Shown: positions 45,360-57,782, numbered from the stretch's first letter. The stretch is 64,000 nucleotides of DNA from Cordilura impudica (GCA_963682025.1 OY821517.1:298309344-298373343), one strand, 5' to 3'. Program-made: numbers and translations. The notes: a model not told the origin generated them from the sequence alone.

Positions 45360-46660
45360 TATTTTACCTTATGAAAAATTAAAAATAAAAAATGAGAAAT
45401 AAAAAATGAAAAATGGAAATTAAAAATGAATAACGAAAAATAAAAAATGAAAAATAAAAAATTAAAAATGCAAAACGAAAAACGAAAATCGAAAAATTAA
45501 AAATAAAAAATTAAAAATAAGAAATGGAAAATAAACAATTGAAAATAAAAATTAAAAATGAAAATAAAAAATGAGAAATAAAATATGAAAAACGAAAAAT
45601 AAAAAATGAAAAACGAAAAATGAAAAAATAAAAATGAAAAATAAAAAATAAAAATGGAACAATGAAAAATTAAAATAAAAAATTAAAAATAAAATATGGA
45701 AAATGAAGAACGATAAACGAAAAATGAAAAATGAAAAATAAAAAACGAAAAATTAAAAATAAAAAATGAAAAATATGAAATAAAATATGAAAAACGAAAA
45801 ATGAAAAATAAGAAATGAAAAATTAAAAATAAAAAAAAAAATATAAAATAAAAATAAAGAAATAAAAAATGAAAACATTAAAAATAAAAAATTCAAAATA
45901 AAAAATGAACAATGAAAAATTAAAATGAAAAATTAAAATGAAAAATGAAAAACGAAAACCGAAATATGAAAAATTAAAAATAAAAAACGAAAAATAAAGA
46001 ATGAAAAATACAAAAATTAAGTCTGAAAACTGAAAACTGAAAAATAAAAAGTGAAAAATGAAAAATGAAAAATAAAAAATTAAAAACGAAAACCGAAAAT
46101 TAAAACTGAAAAATAAAACCGAAAAATTAAAATAAAAAAAGAAAAATGAAAACGGAAACGGAAACCGAAAAATGAAAAATAAAAAACGAAAAATAAAAAA
46201 TGAAAAATAAAAAATGAAAAATAAAAACTGAAAAATAAAAAATGAAAAAGGAAAAATAAAACATTAAAAATGAAAAATGAAAACAAAAAATGAAAAATGA
46301 AGAATTAAAAAATGAGAAAATGAAAAATAAAAAATGAAAAATAAAAAATAAAAACTGAAAAATAAAAACTGAAAAATAAAAAATTAAAAAGGAAAAATAA
46401 AACATTAAAAATGAAAAATAAAAAATGAAAAATGAAAACGGAAAATGAAAAATGAAGAATTAAAAAATGAGAAAATAAAAAATAAAAAATTAAAAATGAA
46501 AACTGAAAAACGAAAAATGAAAAATAAAAAGTTAATAATAAAAAATGAGAATTGAAAAATAAAAAATGAGGAATAAAAAATGAAAAATGAAAACCGAAAA
46601 ATGAAAAAATTTAAAACCGAAAAATGTGAAATGAAAAACGAAAAATTAAAAATTAGCCGG
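45360..46660. repeat. 1.3-kb purine-biased A-rich tract
   Basis: Irregular units such as GAAAAATGAAAAATAAAAAA with ACGAAAA and ACTGAAA variants. The plus strand has almost no C and very short T runs, so strand asymmetry is extreme. Minus-strand open frames (rich in F, S, L, Y) are repeat-derived. Confidence 0.9.
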
Positions 46661-46789
46661 TTGAAATAAAAAATAAAAATAAATATTTTTATATTACCAG
46701 AGCCCCTGCAGTTGATTGCTATAAGTGATACATATAATTGAAATTTAAAAAATTAAGATTTTATTAATAGTACTTTTTTAAAAGGGTAC

Positions 46790-47230
46790 TCTTGAAAGGG
46801 TTCTTATTTTAAAAATGATAATTTTTAAATGGGACTTTTTTTAAGAACTGCAATTTTTTTTAAAGGTTACATTTCTTAAATGATGTTTTTTTTAAAAACG
46901 GTGTTTACTTGAAAATTGTACCTTTTCAAAATGGGTATTCCCTTTACAGGGGCTACTTTTTTCAGTTAGGGTACATTTTTGATATATGGTACTTTACTTT
47001 AAAATTGATACTATTTGAAAAGAGTATTTTTGAAAAATGGTATTTTTTAAATTTGTATTTTTATTTAATTTATTAAAAGGGTACTTTTTTAAAAATGGGT
47101 ATTTTTTTTAAAGTATGGTTTTTAATACAGGGTACTTTTTTAAAAAGGGTACTTTTTTAACAAAAAGATACTTTTTAAAAAAAGGGAACGTTTTTAAAAA
47201 ACGGGTTATTATTTACTTTTAAAAAAAAGG
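46790..47230. repeat. Degenerate AAAAAGGGTACTTTTTTA tract
   Basis: Loose tandem repeats of GGGTACTTTTTTAAAAA, reminiscent of but distinct from 28140-28610. 47231-47639 continues as AT-rich DNA with no motif. Confidence 0.75.
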
Positions 47231-47924
47231 CTACTTCATTTTTAAAGTGTAACTTTGTTTGAGAAAGTTTTTAATAAAAAGTTGTTTGAGGAAAGAAATA
47301 ATGTGGAAAAAAAATTTTTTTTTAAGAAAATGTTTTATGAAAAAGCTTTTTGGTCAGGTCCACTACATAATTTACTCTTGAAAGGTAAAACACCAGCGAA
47401 ATTTTTCTACCTCAAAATATTTTTTTTTTCACCTCAAAATTATTTTTTTAACCAAAACAAATCATTATAAATTTTTTGCGCAAAAAAAAAAAAATAAATA
47501 AATTAATAAGTAAATAAATAAAAATATGACAAAATATCGTAGTGGAAAAAAAAATTTTTTTGTGAAAAAACTTTTTTGCACTCAAAACAATTTTTTAGTA
47601 TTAAAAAAAATATATATATATATGTATGTATATATATATTAGAGATGTGACGGCCTAATTTACTATTCGGCCGGATATCGGATAATAAGCTACTATCCGG
47701 TATCTGGCCGGCCGGATATTTTCTTAGAATTATTTTAAGCAAATAAATTTGTATTAATTAAGTAACTAACAATAAAATAGCTTTTATTTAAAGGTAAAAA
47801 AGTAACAAAAAATTACAAATTATCTTTCAAAAACTTAAAATACGTTTTGAGATATTCACTTTACTGAAAAATTTATGTTTAAACTAAAAACTTAAAAAAC
47901 GTCCAATTAATACAACGATTGACA

Positions 47925-49922
47925 TTAATACTCAAAATTAAGAAGAGGTAGATTATGGTGAATAAAAACTAAATTTTCAGCGTTCGCAGACAATAGACGA
48001 TTTCGCTTGTTTTCGTAAACCAAGCCAGCTTCCGAAAAAAGTCTTTCGCTATAAACGCTGCTGCAAGGAGCTGAAAGGAACGTTTTAGTAAGAGACGTTA
48101 AAATTGGGTATTTTTTGGAGTTAAACGACCACCAAGCGTAAGGATCCTGACTGCGATCAATTCGAACTTCCTTCAAGAAGAATTCAATCTCGGTAGCAAT
48201 TTGGTTCTTCTCATGATCGCTAGACTGAATGTTGTTTTCATCTGCCACTTCATTAAAACAATCCCAAAATGTTTCGTGAGATTCACGAGCTATATTTGAA
48301 TCAGTTTCATTTAATCGTAACTGTTTAGGTCTAGTTGAAGACGTCGATGAACAACTACTGATGGAAGACGTGTCGCAAGTCATTCTTAAGTGTTCCAATA
48401 AAATAGTCTGTCGAGCTCTTTCAGCTTCAACTTTTCCCAAAAAGGTAGCCTTAAATCTGGGATCCAGAAAAGTTGCAATAAGGTATTTTGGATCTTCACT
48501 TAAGGAAATAAAACGAGATGTCAATTGCGCTTTTAAGGAGCCTCTCATATTAAGTAAATCCGCTGTTCGTCGTATAGTTTCGTCCTTGTCTAAGAATTTT
48601 TTTAATGCAGCTACATGCGGTATAACTTCAGATATGCAGGAGAGGCCAGCACTTGTAATTTTAGTTATTTCTTCAAACGGCTTCAAAAGTTGTACACACT
48701 GCTCCATCAAACACCACTGACGAGTTGTTAGATTAGTAAGTGTGTCGTTTTCAGACACATAAAGGGAGATAACACGTTTTTGTTCCAATAAGCGTTCCAT
48801 CATATAGAAAGTGGAATTCCACCTCGTGTTTATATCTTGCACCAATTGATGCTCTGGTAAACATAGTTCTTTTTGAAGCACCAGCAATTTTTCTTTTGCT
48901 AAACCTGAATGATTGAAGTGAGTTACGATACGTCTACCTTTGGCAATCAAGTCCATTACTTCAGGTTGTACCTTTAAAGACTCAAGCACAACCCTCTGAA
49001 GCGAATGAATGAAACACCTGGCGGAATTATACTCCGCCATTCGAACGCCTTTGACCATGTTTGCGCCACTGTCATGAACAATAACATGTATTTTGCTTTG
49101 TTCAATATCCCAGCGAGATGTAATACTATTGAGTTCATTTGCTATGTTTTCTCCTGTATGAGATCCTGAAAACGGTTTCATAGCTAGAACTCCGTGTTGA
49201 AGTTTAAATTCTGCAGAAAGCCAATGAGCTGTGAAACTCAGAAAGCTGGAGTTATTGCGCAAACACGTCCACATGTCAGAAGTGACAGAAACTGCGACAG
49301 CACTTGAAATTCTTGTTTGGATTTTTTTGAAAATTCGGTTGTAAATATCGGGAATTATTTTTTGGGTCATAAAGGCTCGGCTTGGCAATTCATAGCGTGG
49401 TAAAGCTTGCTTAAGTAATCTTGCGAATCCAACTCTTTCAACGACACAAAGTGGCTCATTATCCAGTGCAATCATTTCTGCTATGAGATAATGGTATTTT
49501 TTCGCAGTTGCATTATTTATGTCCCAAAGCAGTTTTCTATCGAACGCCTCTGACAAAGTCTGTTGCCTTGTAGAAGAGGAACTTGTACAAGCGTTGACAG
49601 GCTCCGCAAGCGACGTAGCTGCGTCGTTTATTTTATCTTTATTCAAATTCATGAATTTTTCTGGGTGCTTTAATTTCAAATGATTGCTCATAGCAGATGT
49701 GCCTGGGGGAAGATTTAAAATTAATAAGTATATGATTCGAAACTTGTAGGTTGTATTATTAAATAGGCTGCAAAAAAAACATTACTCTTATGCACCTGCT
49801 TTTTTTCCTTCACCACCACGAGAAATTGGTAGTTTGCACAATAAACAAATAGCAAACTTATTATTTTCACTTTTAATTTCAAAATATTGCCAAATAGGCG
49901 ATTTTCTTATCATTGAAGACAT
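47925..49922 (-). CDS. hAT transposase with BED zinc finger, two exons
   Basis: Exon 1 (49922-49796) starts MSSMIRKSPIWQYFE and carries the C-x2-C half of a BED finger (FAICLLCK). A 93-bp GT-AG intron follows (donor GCAG^GTGCAT, acceptor CCCCCAG^GC). Exon 2 (49702-47925) restores the frame within a glycine codon, gives the H-x4-H half (NHLKLKHPEK) and runs on without a stop, for 634 residues in total. Catalytic candidates are D185 (TSDMW), D253 (VHDSGANMVKG) and E595 (SERLFSEAG), with the RW pair at 336-337 (NTRWNSTFY) and the C-terminal hAT dimerisation region (about 555-620). It would bind the CCGGATA-rich ends and move the element by cut and paste. The ATG at 49691 would lose half the finger, so 49922 is preferred. 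No defect is visible. Confidence 0.88.
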
Positions 49923-50094
49923 GTTCTCTGCTCTTTTCGTACAAATTATGAAGTAAAATTATTGAAACAATCAGCTGTTGATTTTCAGTAATGCCAGATT
50001 TTAATTTGTTGATTTTCAGTATTGCCAGACTGCAGTACGTTATTTTCCAAAGATAACTAACATCGCTCCACCCGTTTATTGTCGTTTACCCGGG

Positions 50095-50458
50095 GGTTAC
50101 ACGTTCAACTAGTTGCCTTCAACTCCGAATTTTCCACTAATACACTTACACATTTTAAAGTTGAAAGGCGGTTGCTTGCGATTTTCTCTTTCAACCAGCG
50201 TTTCAACCAGTTGACCAACTAAACAGCTGATTTGTAACATCTGTGTAATATTCATTTGATTTGTTTGGTGGAAAAGTTATTAAAACGTGTGTGTTTTTTA
50301 AAACAAAAATTAAAGTGATTTTTTAACTAAAAATTTAACTAAATATTTAAAATAAAATGAATAAACAACAAAGTTGATCAACCTGTTGCGTACAGCCTGC
50401 GAATTCTGACAAGCAGTATGTGTAAAAGCCTTTCAACCAAAAGTTGAAGGTGTAACCG
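50095..50458. mobile_element. MITE-like insertion within the hAT 5' flank
   Basis: GGTTACACGTTCAACTAGTT at the left and the reverse complement of the right end, GGTTACACCTTCAACTTTTG, form inverted termini. The words TTTCAACCAG occur repeatedly inside. A convincing target duplication is not seen (CCCGGG at left, GCGGCG at right), and these terminal words could instead be part of the hAT. Confidence 0.4.
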
Positions 50459-50600
50459 CGGCGTTATTGCCTGCCGAACTAGAAATAATGAAATCTTTAA
50501 TTTACTATCCGGCCGGCGGATATTCGGCTATCCGGCCTCGCATCTTGCCGGATATCCGGTATCCGGTTATCCGGCCAAATCACTATCCGTCACATCTCTA

Positions 50601-52694
50601 ATATATATAAATTAAAAAAAAAAAAAAAAAAAACTAAAATTTTTTCTTTTGATTTCTCACTAATTTTTCCACAACGAGTTTTAAAATAACCTGATATTTT
50701 CATTATGTATTTTTCCCTTAAAATTTAAATTTTTTTGCTTCTAAAGTTTTTTTTTACTTCAATTTTTTGTTTTTACCTTAAAAAAGGGAGTTTTTTTGGC
50801 TTAATATTGGAATTGGTGTAACAAAGGTAAAGATGACATTTAGCTTAGTTATAAAGTCTTGTACAAAAAAGTTCGTGTTGCTCGGGTCTCGTGTTTTTTT
50901 ACGATTTAATCGTTATCAAAAACTCTGTGTGTTATGTTATTGTGTGTGTGCGTTCGAGCATTATTCTCTCCCTCATAAACAAAATACAAAATTGTCTTCA
51001 GTTATGTTTTAATTGTGCTCCATATAGCAGCAAACAAAAATTGATATGAAATAAAAAAATCAAAATCAAAAATTACGGCAATTTTAAATAGTTTTAAAAA
51101 ATTCAAAATATATATAATACATCTATAAAAAAAAAATTAATAATAATAATTAAAATAAAAATACAATAAAAATAATAAAAAAAAAATAATTATTAATATT
51201 AAAAATTTCAAAATTTTAAAACACATCGTGCTTAATCTTAAAAGTTCAAGTGATGTGGTTTCAAAAATACTCATACAAGTGCTTGCTTGACTGTGGTGTA
51301 TTTCAAATATTATGAGTTTGAAAAAATGTTGTTAAATTTAAATTATTATCATTGTTTTTACATGCCACAACGTCGATACTGTTGCTGCTACTGCTGCTGG
51401 TGGTGTTGTGGCACAATGACTACTAATGAAAATAAAATTGAAGCTGTTTCTGTTATTTCCTCAACATGATTTTCAAAGTGTTTTCTCATTTTTGTTTTTT
51501 TTTTTGTAATCATCATTTAAATACACAAAAAAAAATATATTCTTTAAATTAATGTAAACGTTTTACATCATTATAAAATACGTTAAATAAAAAGAAACAA
51601 AAAAAAAAAAAAAAAATATATATAAAAATAAAGCAAATATACTGCTTATTTTAACGTTTTTTTTGGTGTGTTTTATTTGTTCTTAAGTATCCGGTTTTCT
51701 TTCTGTTTGTTCTTCACTAAAATGATGGATTGGGGTATAAGACGTAAGTTTCAGTACTTTCATTTATTTTATGTGTATAACTTTTTGCTGTGATTTTTAT
51801 TTCTTACAATTCTCTCAAATGTCTTGTTTAATTAATGTAATAAAAATTTATATATATTTTTCGTGCTTGTTTGTTTTTCTTGTCATTATCACACCACGCG
51901 TTTGTTGAGAGTAGGAGGAGTTGAAGAAAAAGCTGAAAAATTTGTATAATTTTTTTTTATTTTGTTCTGGAATATTTCAAAGTTTCAATAGAGTTAGTTT
52001 GTTTTCTGAATTTTTTTTTAAACAAATTTGAATACAACTGTCTTATTTTAACGTTCTGCATTAAAATTCTGTCACGAAAATATCAAGTATGAAATTTTGC
52101 CAACTTTACTCGCGAAAATTTGTTAACGACAAAATTAGGTAGTCAAAATTCAAAATTCGCGACCTTCTGCTTATGTAGCCCATAACCTAGATACTGCACT
52201 CAAAGCATTTACCATTATATTTATAATTAAGTACTAAAGTGTTTAACAGCCCACAATTTTAATTTTATAACAGTATTATGATTAAGATTTTAAAAACGCT
52301 GAAATGACTTAAACTATTTCTTGTAATCATATTTTTTTTTTTAATTTTGATTAACACTTCGGTTGCTGTGATTATATAAAGTTTTGAAAAACACATTTCC
52401 TTATTCAAGTCATCGTCTAACCCAAAGTAAAAGTGTTTTTAAGACAAAATTTTTCTTCCTTTTTTTTTTTGTTGGTTTTTCTTAATGCTGGAAAATCTCT
52501 TTTGGTATATTTTCGTATTTAAGAACTATTGTACTTTTAATTAAAAAAAAAAAAAAGATTATATTTAGTTTATAATTCAAGTTGTGGCTTTTAATTTGTG
52601 GCTCATTAAAATTTTGTTTCTACTTTATGGCTCCTTATAAAACTCTTATGTTTTATGACAAACGAAATGTTTTTCGAAATACTCCCCATCATTA
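50601..52694. other. AT-rich DNA, no recognised gene
   Basis: Contains poly-A runs (50615-50632, 51600-51617) and a small GCTGCTACTGCTGCTGGTGG trinucleotide patch at 51380-51410, which creates a cysteine-rich chance frame. No transposon motif was found. Confidence 0.45.
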
Positions 52695-52919
52695 TTAAAT
52701 GACGTTCAGGCAATTGAACCAATATTTTCGTCTTTGATAGAGGTAACGGCAAAACAGCATTTTAAACCCATCAACCTCCTTTTTAGATTCTGAAAACGTT
52801 GGCCACACAATTAATTTTTGATTTGAAGGAATAAGAGAAGTCATTGGGGCCAGATCAATAGTGTTCGGTGGATAATCCATTTTTTTTTTTGTGGGGCTTG
52901 TATTCTCTTGCATGTTCAT
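52630..52919 (-). pseudogene. mariner transposase C-terminal fragment
   Basis: The minus strand reads PPNTIDLAPMTSLIPSNQKL, a decayed form of the mariner YSPDLAPCDFFLFPKLK block with the third catalytic aspartate lost. It continues to QRRKYWFNCLNVI and, after a stop, NDGEYFEK, matching the usual W-x-x-C-I and GDYFE ending. It covers only the last third of a transposase. Confidence 0.55.
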
Positions 52920-53700
52920 CTGTTAACTTTTCCTATTTCTCCGAAGAATATCATACAAATGGTTGTGTTAGATTCAGATTCGAATCGTTTTTTCACTAGT
53001 CATAGTCACTCATGAAGTTTTAAATACAAGTGAGTAGAGATCATTGAAATGCAACTACTCTGATGTACTCATACACACAATAACATTGATTTATAGGTAT
53101 AAATTGTAGTAAATATGAATCCGATACCAACATCATATTCATACCATCCCAAATTTGTTTGATTCATAAATCACAATAATTATAATTTCTAATTTTAGGG
53201 ATATTCTTATAACACTTACTCAACTCATCCATGCACAAAAATATGAATATTTATTTATATATTTTATATATGTATCTGTACGTTTTCCATAGTAACGCTA
53301 CAGAGCAAACGAACTACCTCATAATCAGTATTTTAATGTACGAATCATACTTATTTTGCATCGTCTATACCCATTGAGTGGAGGAGAGTCTAAAACCACA
53401 CCGTCATAAATATTATTAATTGTGAGTATGATGAGTACGTCAAACTTTAGACTTAATATGAAATTCGACAACATTTCAATAATTATAAATCATGATTCAA
53501 CTATACCCATTTTTTCAGTACTCATCGCAGACCTTTGATTCAGATTGACTGTGCTCTAATAGTTGACATTGCTACATACCTGGTTTTTCCGAAGAAACTA
53601 ATTGATTTGAAATATTTTGCCTGTTAACAATTTTTGTTGAATTCGGTTTTAACTTTCAAGTTTCTACACATGGATGCCGGATTTGTCACCTATTTCAATT
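52920..53700. other. No recognised feature
   Basis: Several CATACTCATC-like words recur, but no element limits or coding motifs were found. Confidence 0.35.
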
Positions 53701-53734
53701 TAAGTATTTTTTCAGGATTTCCTTTGATTGAAGC

Positions 53735-54960
53735 TATTTTTTGAGCCATTGTCAAACTTTCATACGAGGGCTAAAAAGTCAAAAAATTTCGAAAAAATTA
53801 ACGATATGGTATCGATTGTTCAACCACAATACGGATGAGTTTTTGCGCTATTTTATAACCATCCATTACTATACATCGGAGACCAAGCAGCAGTCTAAAC
53901 GATGGGTTTCTTCGCTCGTACCAAGGCGAGCTTATTGTTAAATAAGGTCCCAAAACATTTTTGGGGGTCGGTACGGGGTCCCTGAAAATGATTTTATTTT
54001 AAAAACTGAGGTTATGAAACATACTATGTTTTTTTATTTTTCTCTAGTTTTTTCACAAAACCCAATAAATTACTCCTGAATAGAACTAGCCTACTAAAGC
54101 AAATTATCCGCGGTAACAATTATTAGTTTAAGAGGAACAGAAATTTACAATTTTTGTGCGTAATTTTAAGTACGTTTGATTGGCTTTTAAAATTCTTTTC
54201 ATTTAAATATAGCTCTTGTCACTTTAGGTGAAATATTAAAAGAAAAAATATTTTTTTTACCCTAAATATGAAGTTTGTACCAAAATATGTAAACTTCGTG
54301 ATGGGGTTGACAAAAATTATTTCGAAGAATTGTGTAACGCATTTATTGTCAAATATTGCCAATATTTAATTTTTACTTTTAAGGTCATTAAAGACCTCTT
54401 AAACTAACAATTTTTATGGCGGATAATTTTGTTTTTTTTTATTAGGCTTGTACTTTTCAGAAGTGATTTATCTGATTTCATGAAAATAAAGCTCCAGAGA
54501 GAGAAAAAGAAAATTATGTTCCATAATCTTATTTTTTTTTTTTTTTTTTTGATAAGATCGATTTCAGATACCCGGCGTCGAATAAATTCTCAAAAATCGT
54601 TTGGGTCATAAGAATTAATATTCCGTTTTAAGAATTGCGAGATTCGAAATAAAGAAGAAAGGTTTTACTGAAACGCTTAGTGTACATTTGTCGCCATGAA
54701 AAAATTTCGTGAAGTACTATCTCATTCTTTATATTTTCCTGATTTAGCCCCCAATGACTATTTTCTATTTCCAAACGAAAAGAAATGGCTCGGCGGAAAG
54801 ATCTGCAACAACGAAATCAAATGTTTATTTGGAGAACCTTGAGAAATTTTGTTATTTGGATGGAATAACATAATTGGAGAATCGTGAGACAAAGTGTGTT
54901 GAGCTAGAAGGAGATTATATGGTCTGGTGTGGTGCCATTAAACCACATTAAAAGTTATAG
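53735..54960 (+). pseudogene. mariner transposase relic, interrupted
   Basis: NTDEFLRYFITIHYYTSETK and QQSKRWVSS (53800-53920) match the first catalytic block of mariner transposases, with the DE of VDETW replaced. After about 750 bp of unrelated DNA the reading resumes at about 54715 with YFPDLAPNDYFLFPNEKKWL (third catalytic block, D present) and a C-terminal CVELEGDY (about 54897-54920). The middle block HQDNAPAH is missing. The intervening DNA may be a further insertion; its ends are not clear. Confidence 0.65.
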
Positions 54961-55128
54961 TACTACATCCAACGCAAGTTTTTACGTTTTGTAAAGTTTT
55001 TGGTCAGCCTCATTTTTCAGACAGTTCGCAATTAGTACGCAAATGTTATTGTTTTCATTAGTGCACAGTAGATAAATCATACATAAATATATCTAAAGAT
55101 CATAACTACTCTGTATTAAACTTTGGTA

Positions 55129-55552
55129 TCTATAATATTAATAGGCAAGGCGATTTCTTTTGACCGATGTAAATTTGCCAGTTTCAATCCTATTTCAATC
55201 CTCGTTTGAAAGGCGTTTCTTTTTAGCTATTCATCAGATTTACAGATTCTTAAATTGTGACTTTTCTTTGGAGTAAAATGCATTTAAAGTTGCTACTAAC
55301 ACATACATAAAATTATACATTGCTGTGTGTGTCTTTATTCAATTTTTTAATGTGTTTGCAAATAGCCCTGTGTTGAATTGAAAAATAATTTTGGACATAA
55401 AAAAATAACGACAATAACTACAAAAAGTGTTGAATTATGAATTTTCTAAAATTATTAGCATACCTTTAGGGTCTTTATAAAATAATTTATTAAATGAAAA
55501 AATAAAATTTTCTAAAATTTGCACTAGAATTTCGACGGTTGGGATCTGCTAG
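55129..55552 (+). mobile_element. Small Helitron-like element, copy 10
   Basis: TCTATAATATTAATAGGC after A, ending GGATCTGCTAG before T. The hairpin CACTAGAATTTCGACGG is weakened by substitutions. It is the longer GGCAAGGCG variant with an added AGCCCTGTGTTGAATTG block. Confidence 0.75.
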
Positions 55553-55873
55553 TTAAATGTTATAATTGATTAGATTGTTTCAATAAAATTTTTTTTTTCT
55601 ATTTTGGGTGGACGGGAGGTTTTAACCTGTGTCCATCTCACATCGAATTGTACTTGCAGGATTTATACCAAAGTTCTAACAAACATGACAATCGTTTTTT
55701 TTATATCCTAGTGCTGATATTTGTAACTACCAAAAATATTTGAGCTGGACCCACCTTTTATTACACCGATCGATTCTGAATTCCGAGTCGAGTAAGCGAT
55801 GTTCGCCCGTCCGTCTGTCTTTCTGTGTGTCTAACCGTCTGTCTGTGTGTCTAACCGTCTGTCTGTCTGTCTC

Positions 55874-56455
55874 TTTTTTTTTAATGGAGTAGTGATAGCG
55901 CGCTATCATCAAGTGGCCCTACGATATCTTCCCCTTACCACCCTGGTACCGCCTTAGCATTTCATCTTACATCCTGCAAGTAGATAAGGGGTTCGGTATT
56001 CTATGATATCTGTCCTTCATGTTGCGACAAATAAATGTGTCACATCACTTCTAAGTTTCCTGCGACTTCAACATTTCAGTCACAATACTTTCGGGTGTTA
56101 ATACAATACCGATCTTATCATTTAGATTAATGCGCAGAGCTTGTCATTTTCAGCAAATAAAAAGAATATGTTTTGCGTTATTTTCTTTTGCTTTGCAGTT
56201 GCCTACTTCCCCAATTTTAAAGCGTTTTAGTTAGCTATTTACGCAAACCAAGTTATGTCATTAGCTTTATCAGATAATAGTTCATGTTACCATGTATTTT
56301 CTCACGGTAATGTTCGGTATTAGCCTATAGATCCATCTACCTTTATCGTCTCTTTCCCAGCGTTCTTGGCATTGTCTCAGTAACGTTTGTCACGCTTCTC
56401 TTTTAACATTATTATGGACTGTACTATAACCTATAAAAATTGCAGCACCTGTAGA
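55874..56455 (-). pseudogene. R1-type LINE, 5'-truncated tail
   Basis: On the minus strand: RQCQERWERDDKGRWIYRLI followed by PNITVRKY, then after frame breaks a C-rich segment (GNCKAKENNAKHILFICWKW) and LNDKIGIVLTPESIVTEML. These match the C-terminal W-x-x-RW...GRWTYRLIP and CxxC...H...C module downstream of the reverse transcriptase in R1-group LINEs. A T-run at 55874-55882 on the plus strand is the poly-A tail of the minus-strand insertion. Confidence 0.7.
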
Positions 56456-56545
56456 AATCATGCGATATGCTGATATCACCCATTCTGTCTGTCTGGCTGC
56501 CTCTCTGTCCATCTGTGTGTCCATTTAAACATTGTAATCAAACTA

Positions 56546-57782
56546 AAGGGTCCGCCATCTAACGTTTTTTTTTTCAACTAGTGCTTATTTCGTGAATGGT
56601 AACACTTAGCTCATGTCTGATTTGACAGATAATTAGTTTTATCCTTCCGCTGAACGAATATGGTTGTGTATACGCTTGAACAACGCTGGGAAATATTGTG
56701 TGCGAAAATTGCGTACGGATTTTGGAAGAAGAGAAGCACCGTCAGCTCCGTATGTTCGTTATCTTGTGAAAAAAGTGAAGGAAACTGGCATCCTCATCGA
56801 TAAACCAAAGCGTGAAAAGCCAAAAACAGTGCGTACACCCGAGAATATTGCTGCTCTGGCAGAAAGTGTGCGTGAAGCGCCATCAACATCAATTCACCGT
56901 CGTTCTCAAGAATTGAACATTTCGGAGGCATCATTGAGACGAATTTTGCATAAAGACCTTGGTATGACGCCAATGCGTTTTCGCTTCGCTAAGTGGGCCT
57001 GCGATCGACTTACAGAAGATGCCAATTTTGCCAAAAAAAAAATCATCTTTTCAGATGAAGCTCATTTTGATCTTGGCGGGTATGTAAACAAGCAAAATTG
57101 TCGCATTTGGGGCACAAAAAACCCGCACGCATACATTGAAAGCCGATACACCCAAAACGAGTCACTATTTGGTGCGGATTTTGGTCCAGAGGCATAATTG
57201 GGCCATTTTTCTTTGAAAGTGAGCAAGGAGTGGCCGTTACAGTCAATGGCGATCGTTATCAGGCCGTGTTGAATGAATTTTTGTTCACAAAAATTGAAGA
57301 GGAGGATATTGGCAACATTTGGTTTCAACAGGACGGCGCTACGTGCCACACAGCCGAAGCTACACTCGATGTTTTGCGCCCTGTTTTTGAAGATCGCATT
57401 ATCAGCCGCAGAGCTGATGTCGTTTGGCCACCTCGGAGCTGCAATTTGACACCGTTGTACTATTATTTGTGGGGTGCCCTCAAAGATAAGTGTTACGCCA
57501 ACAAGCCAGAGACAATTGACGCTTTAAAGGACAATATTCGTGAAGACATTGGTGAAATACAGCTGCACACAATCGATAATGTGCTTAAAAATTGGACCGA
57601 TCGTGTAGGCTACTGCATGGCCAGCCGAGGCAGCCATTTGAATGAAATTATTTTCCATTATTAACCGGAAGGATTGTGCTTTCAAATAAAAAAAGAAATT
57701 TGAGATAATATTCAGCAGTTTTTTTTTTATAGCATTTTCAAAAAAAAAAAAAAAAAAAAAAAAAGTTATTTGGCGGACCCTT
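56546..57782 (+). mobile_element. DD41D (rosa-type) mariner element
   Basis: Inverted ends AAGGGTCCGCCA (56546) and TGGCGGACCCTT (ending 57782), flanked by TA on both sides (56544-56545 and 57783-57784). At 1237 bp the length suits a mariner with one transposase gene. It is inserted in an INE-1-like element. A poly-A run lies at 57740-57764 inside the right end. Confidence 0.88.
56660..57664 (+). pseudogene. DD41D mariner transposase, broken
   Basis: Starts MVVYTLEQRWEILC at 56660, then shifts frame into VRKLRTDFGRREAPSAPYVR. The helix-turn-helix region continues through RRSQELNISEASLRRILHKD. About 18 residues seem deleted at LGMTP/MRFRF. The first catalytic D is in IIFSDEAHFDLGGYVNKQN. A second shift occurs near 57180, after which the original frame resumes with VAVTVNGDRYQAV. 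The second D is in WFQQDGATCHTAEATL. The third acidic position, 42 residues later, is tyrosine in LTPLYYYLWG where the family has D, and the SCD before it is SCN. The spacing of 41 residues between second and third positions defines the DD41D group. It ends SRGSHLNEIIFHY. It is inactive through two frameshifts, a deletion and the lost catalytic residue. Confidence 0.88.

Larger units (their letters stand above)
47640..50600 (-). mobile_element. Apparently complete hAT transposon
   Basis: The ends are TAGAGATGTGACGG at 47640 and its inverted copy CCGTCACATCTCTA ending at 50600. ATATATAT flanks both sides (47632-47639 and 50601-50608), the 8-bp target duplication expected of hAT elements, though it lies in AT-repeat DNA. 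Both subterminal regions carry clusters of GGCCGGATA/TATCCGGCC words (47673-47720 and 50496-50580), likely transposase binding sites. The transposase gene inside is intact. A MITE-like insertion sits in its 5' flank at about 50095-50458. Confidence 0.88.

Noticed and set aside
48361..48720. A 119-residue plus-strand frame
   Set aside because: It is antisense to the well-supported hAT transposase exon 2.
51287..51469. Cysteine-rich small protein (CCCYCCWWCC)
   Set aside because: The cysteines come from a short GCTGCT/TGCTGG trinucleotide patch; no signal peptide or conserved context is visible.
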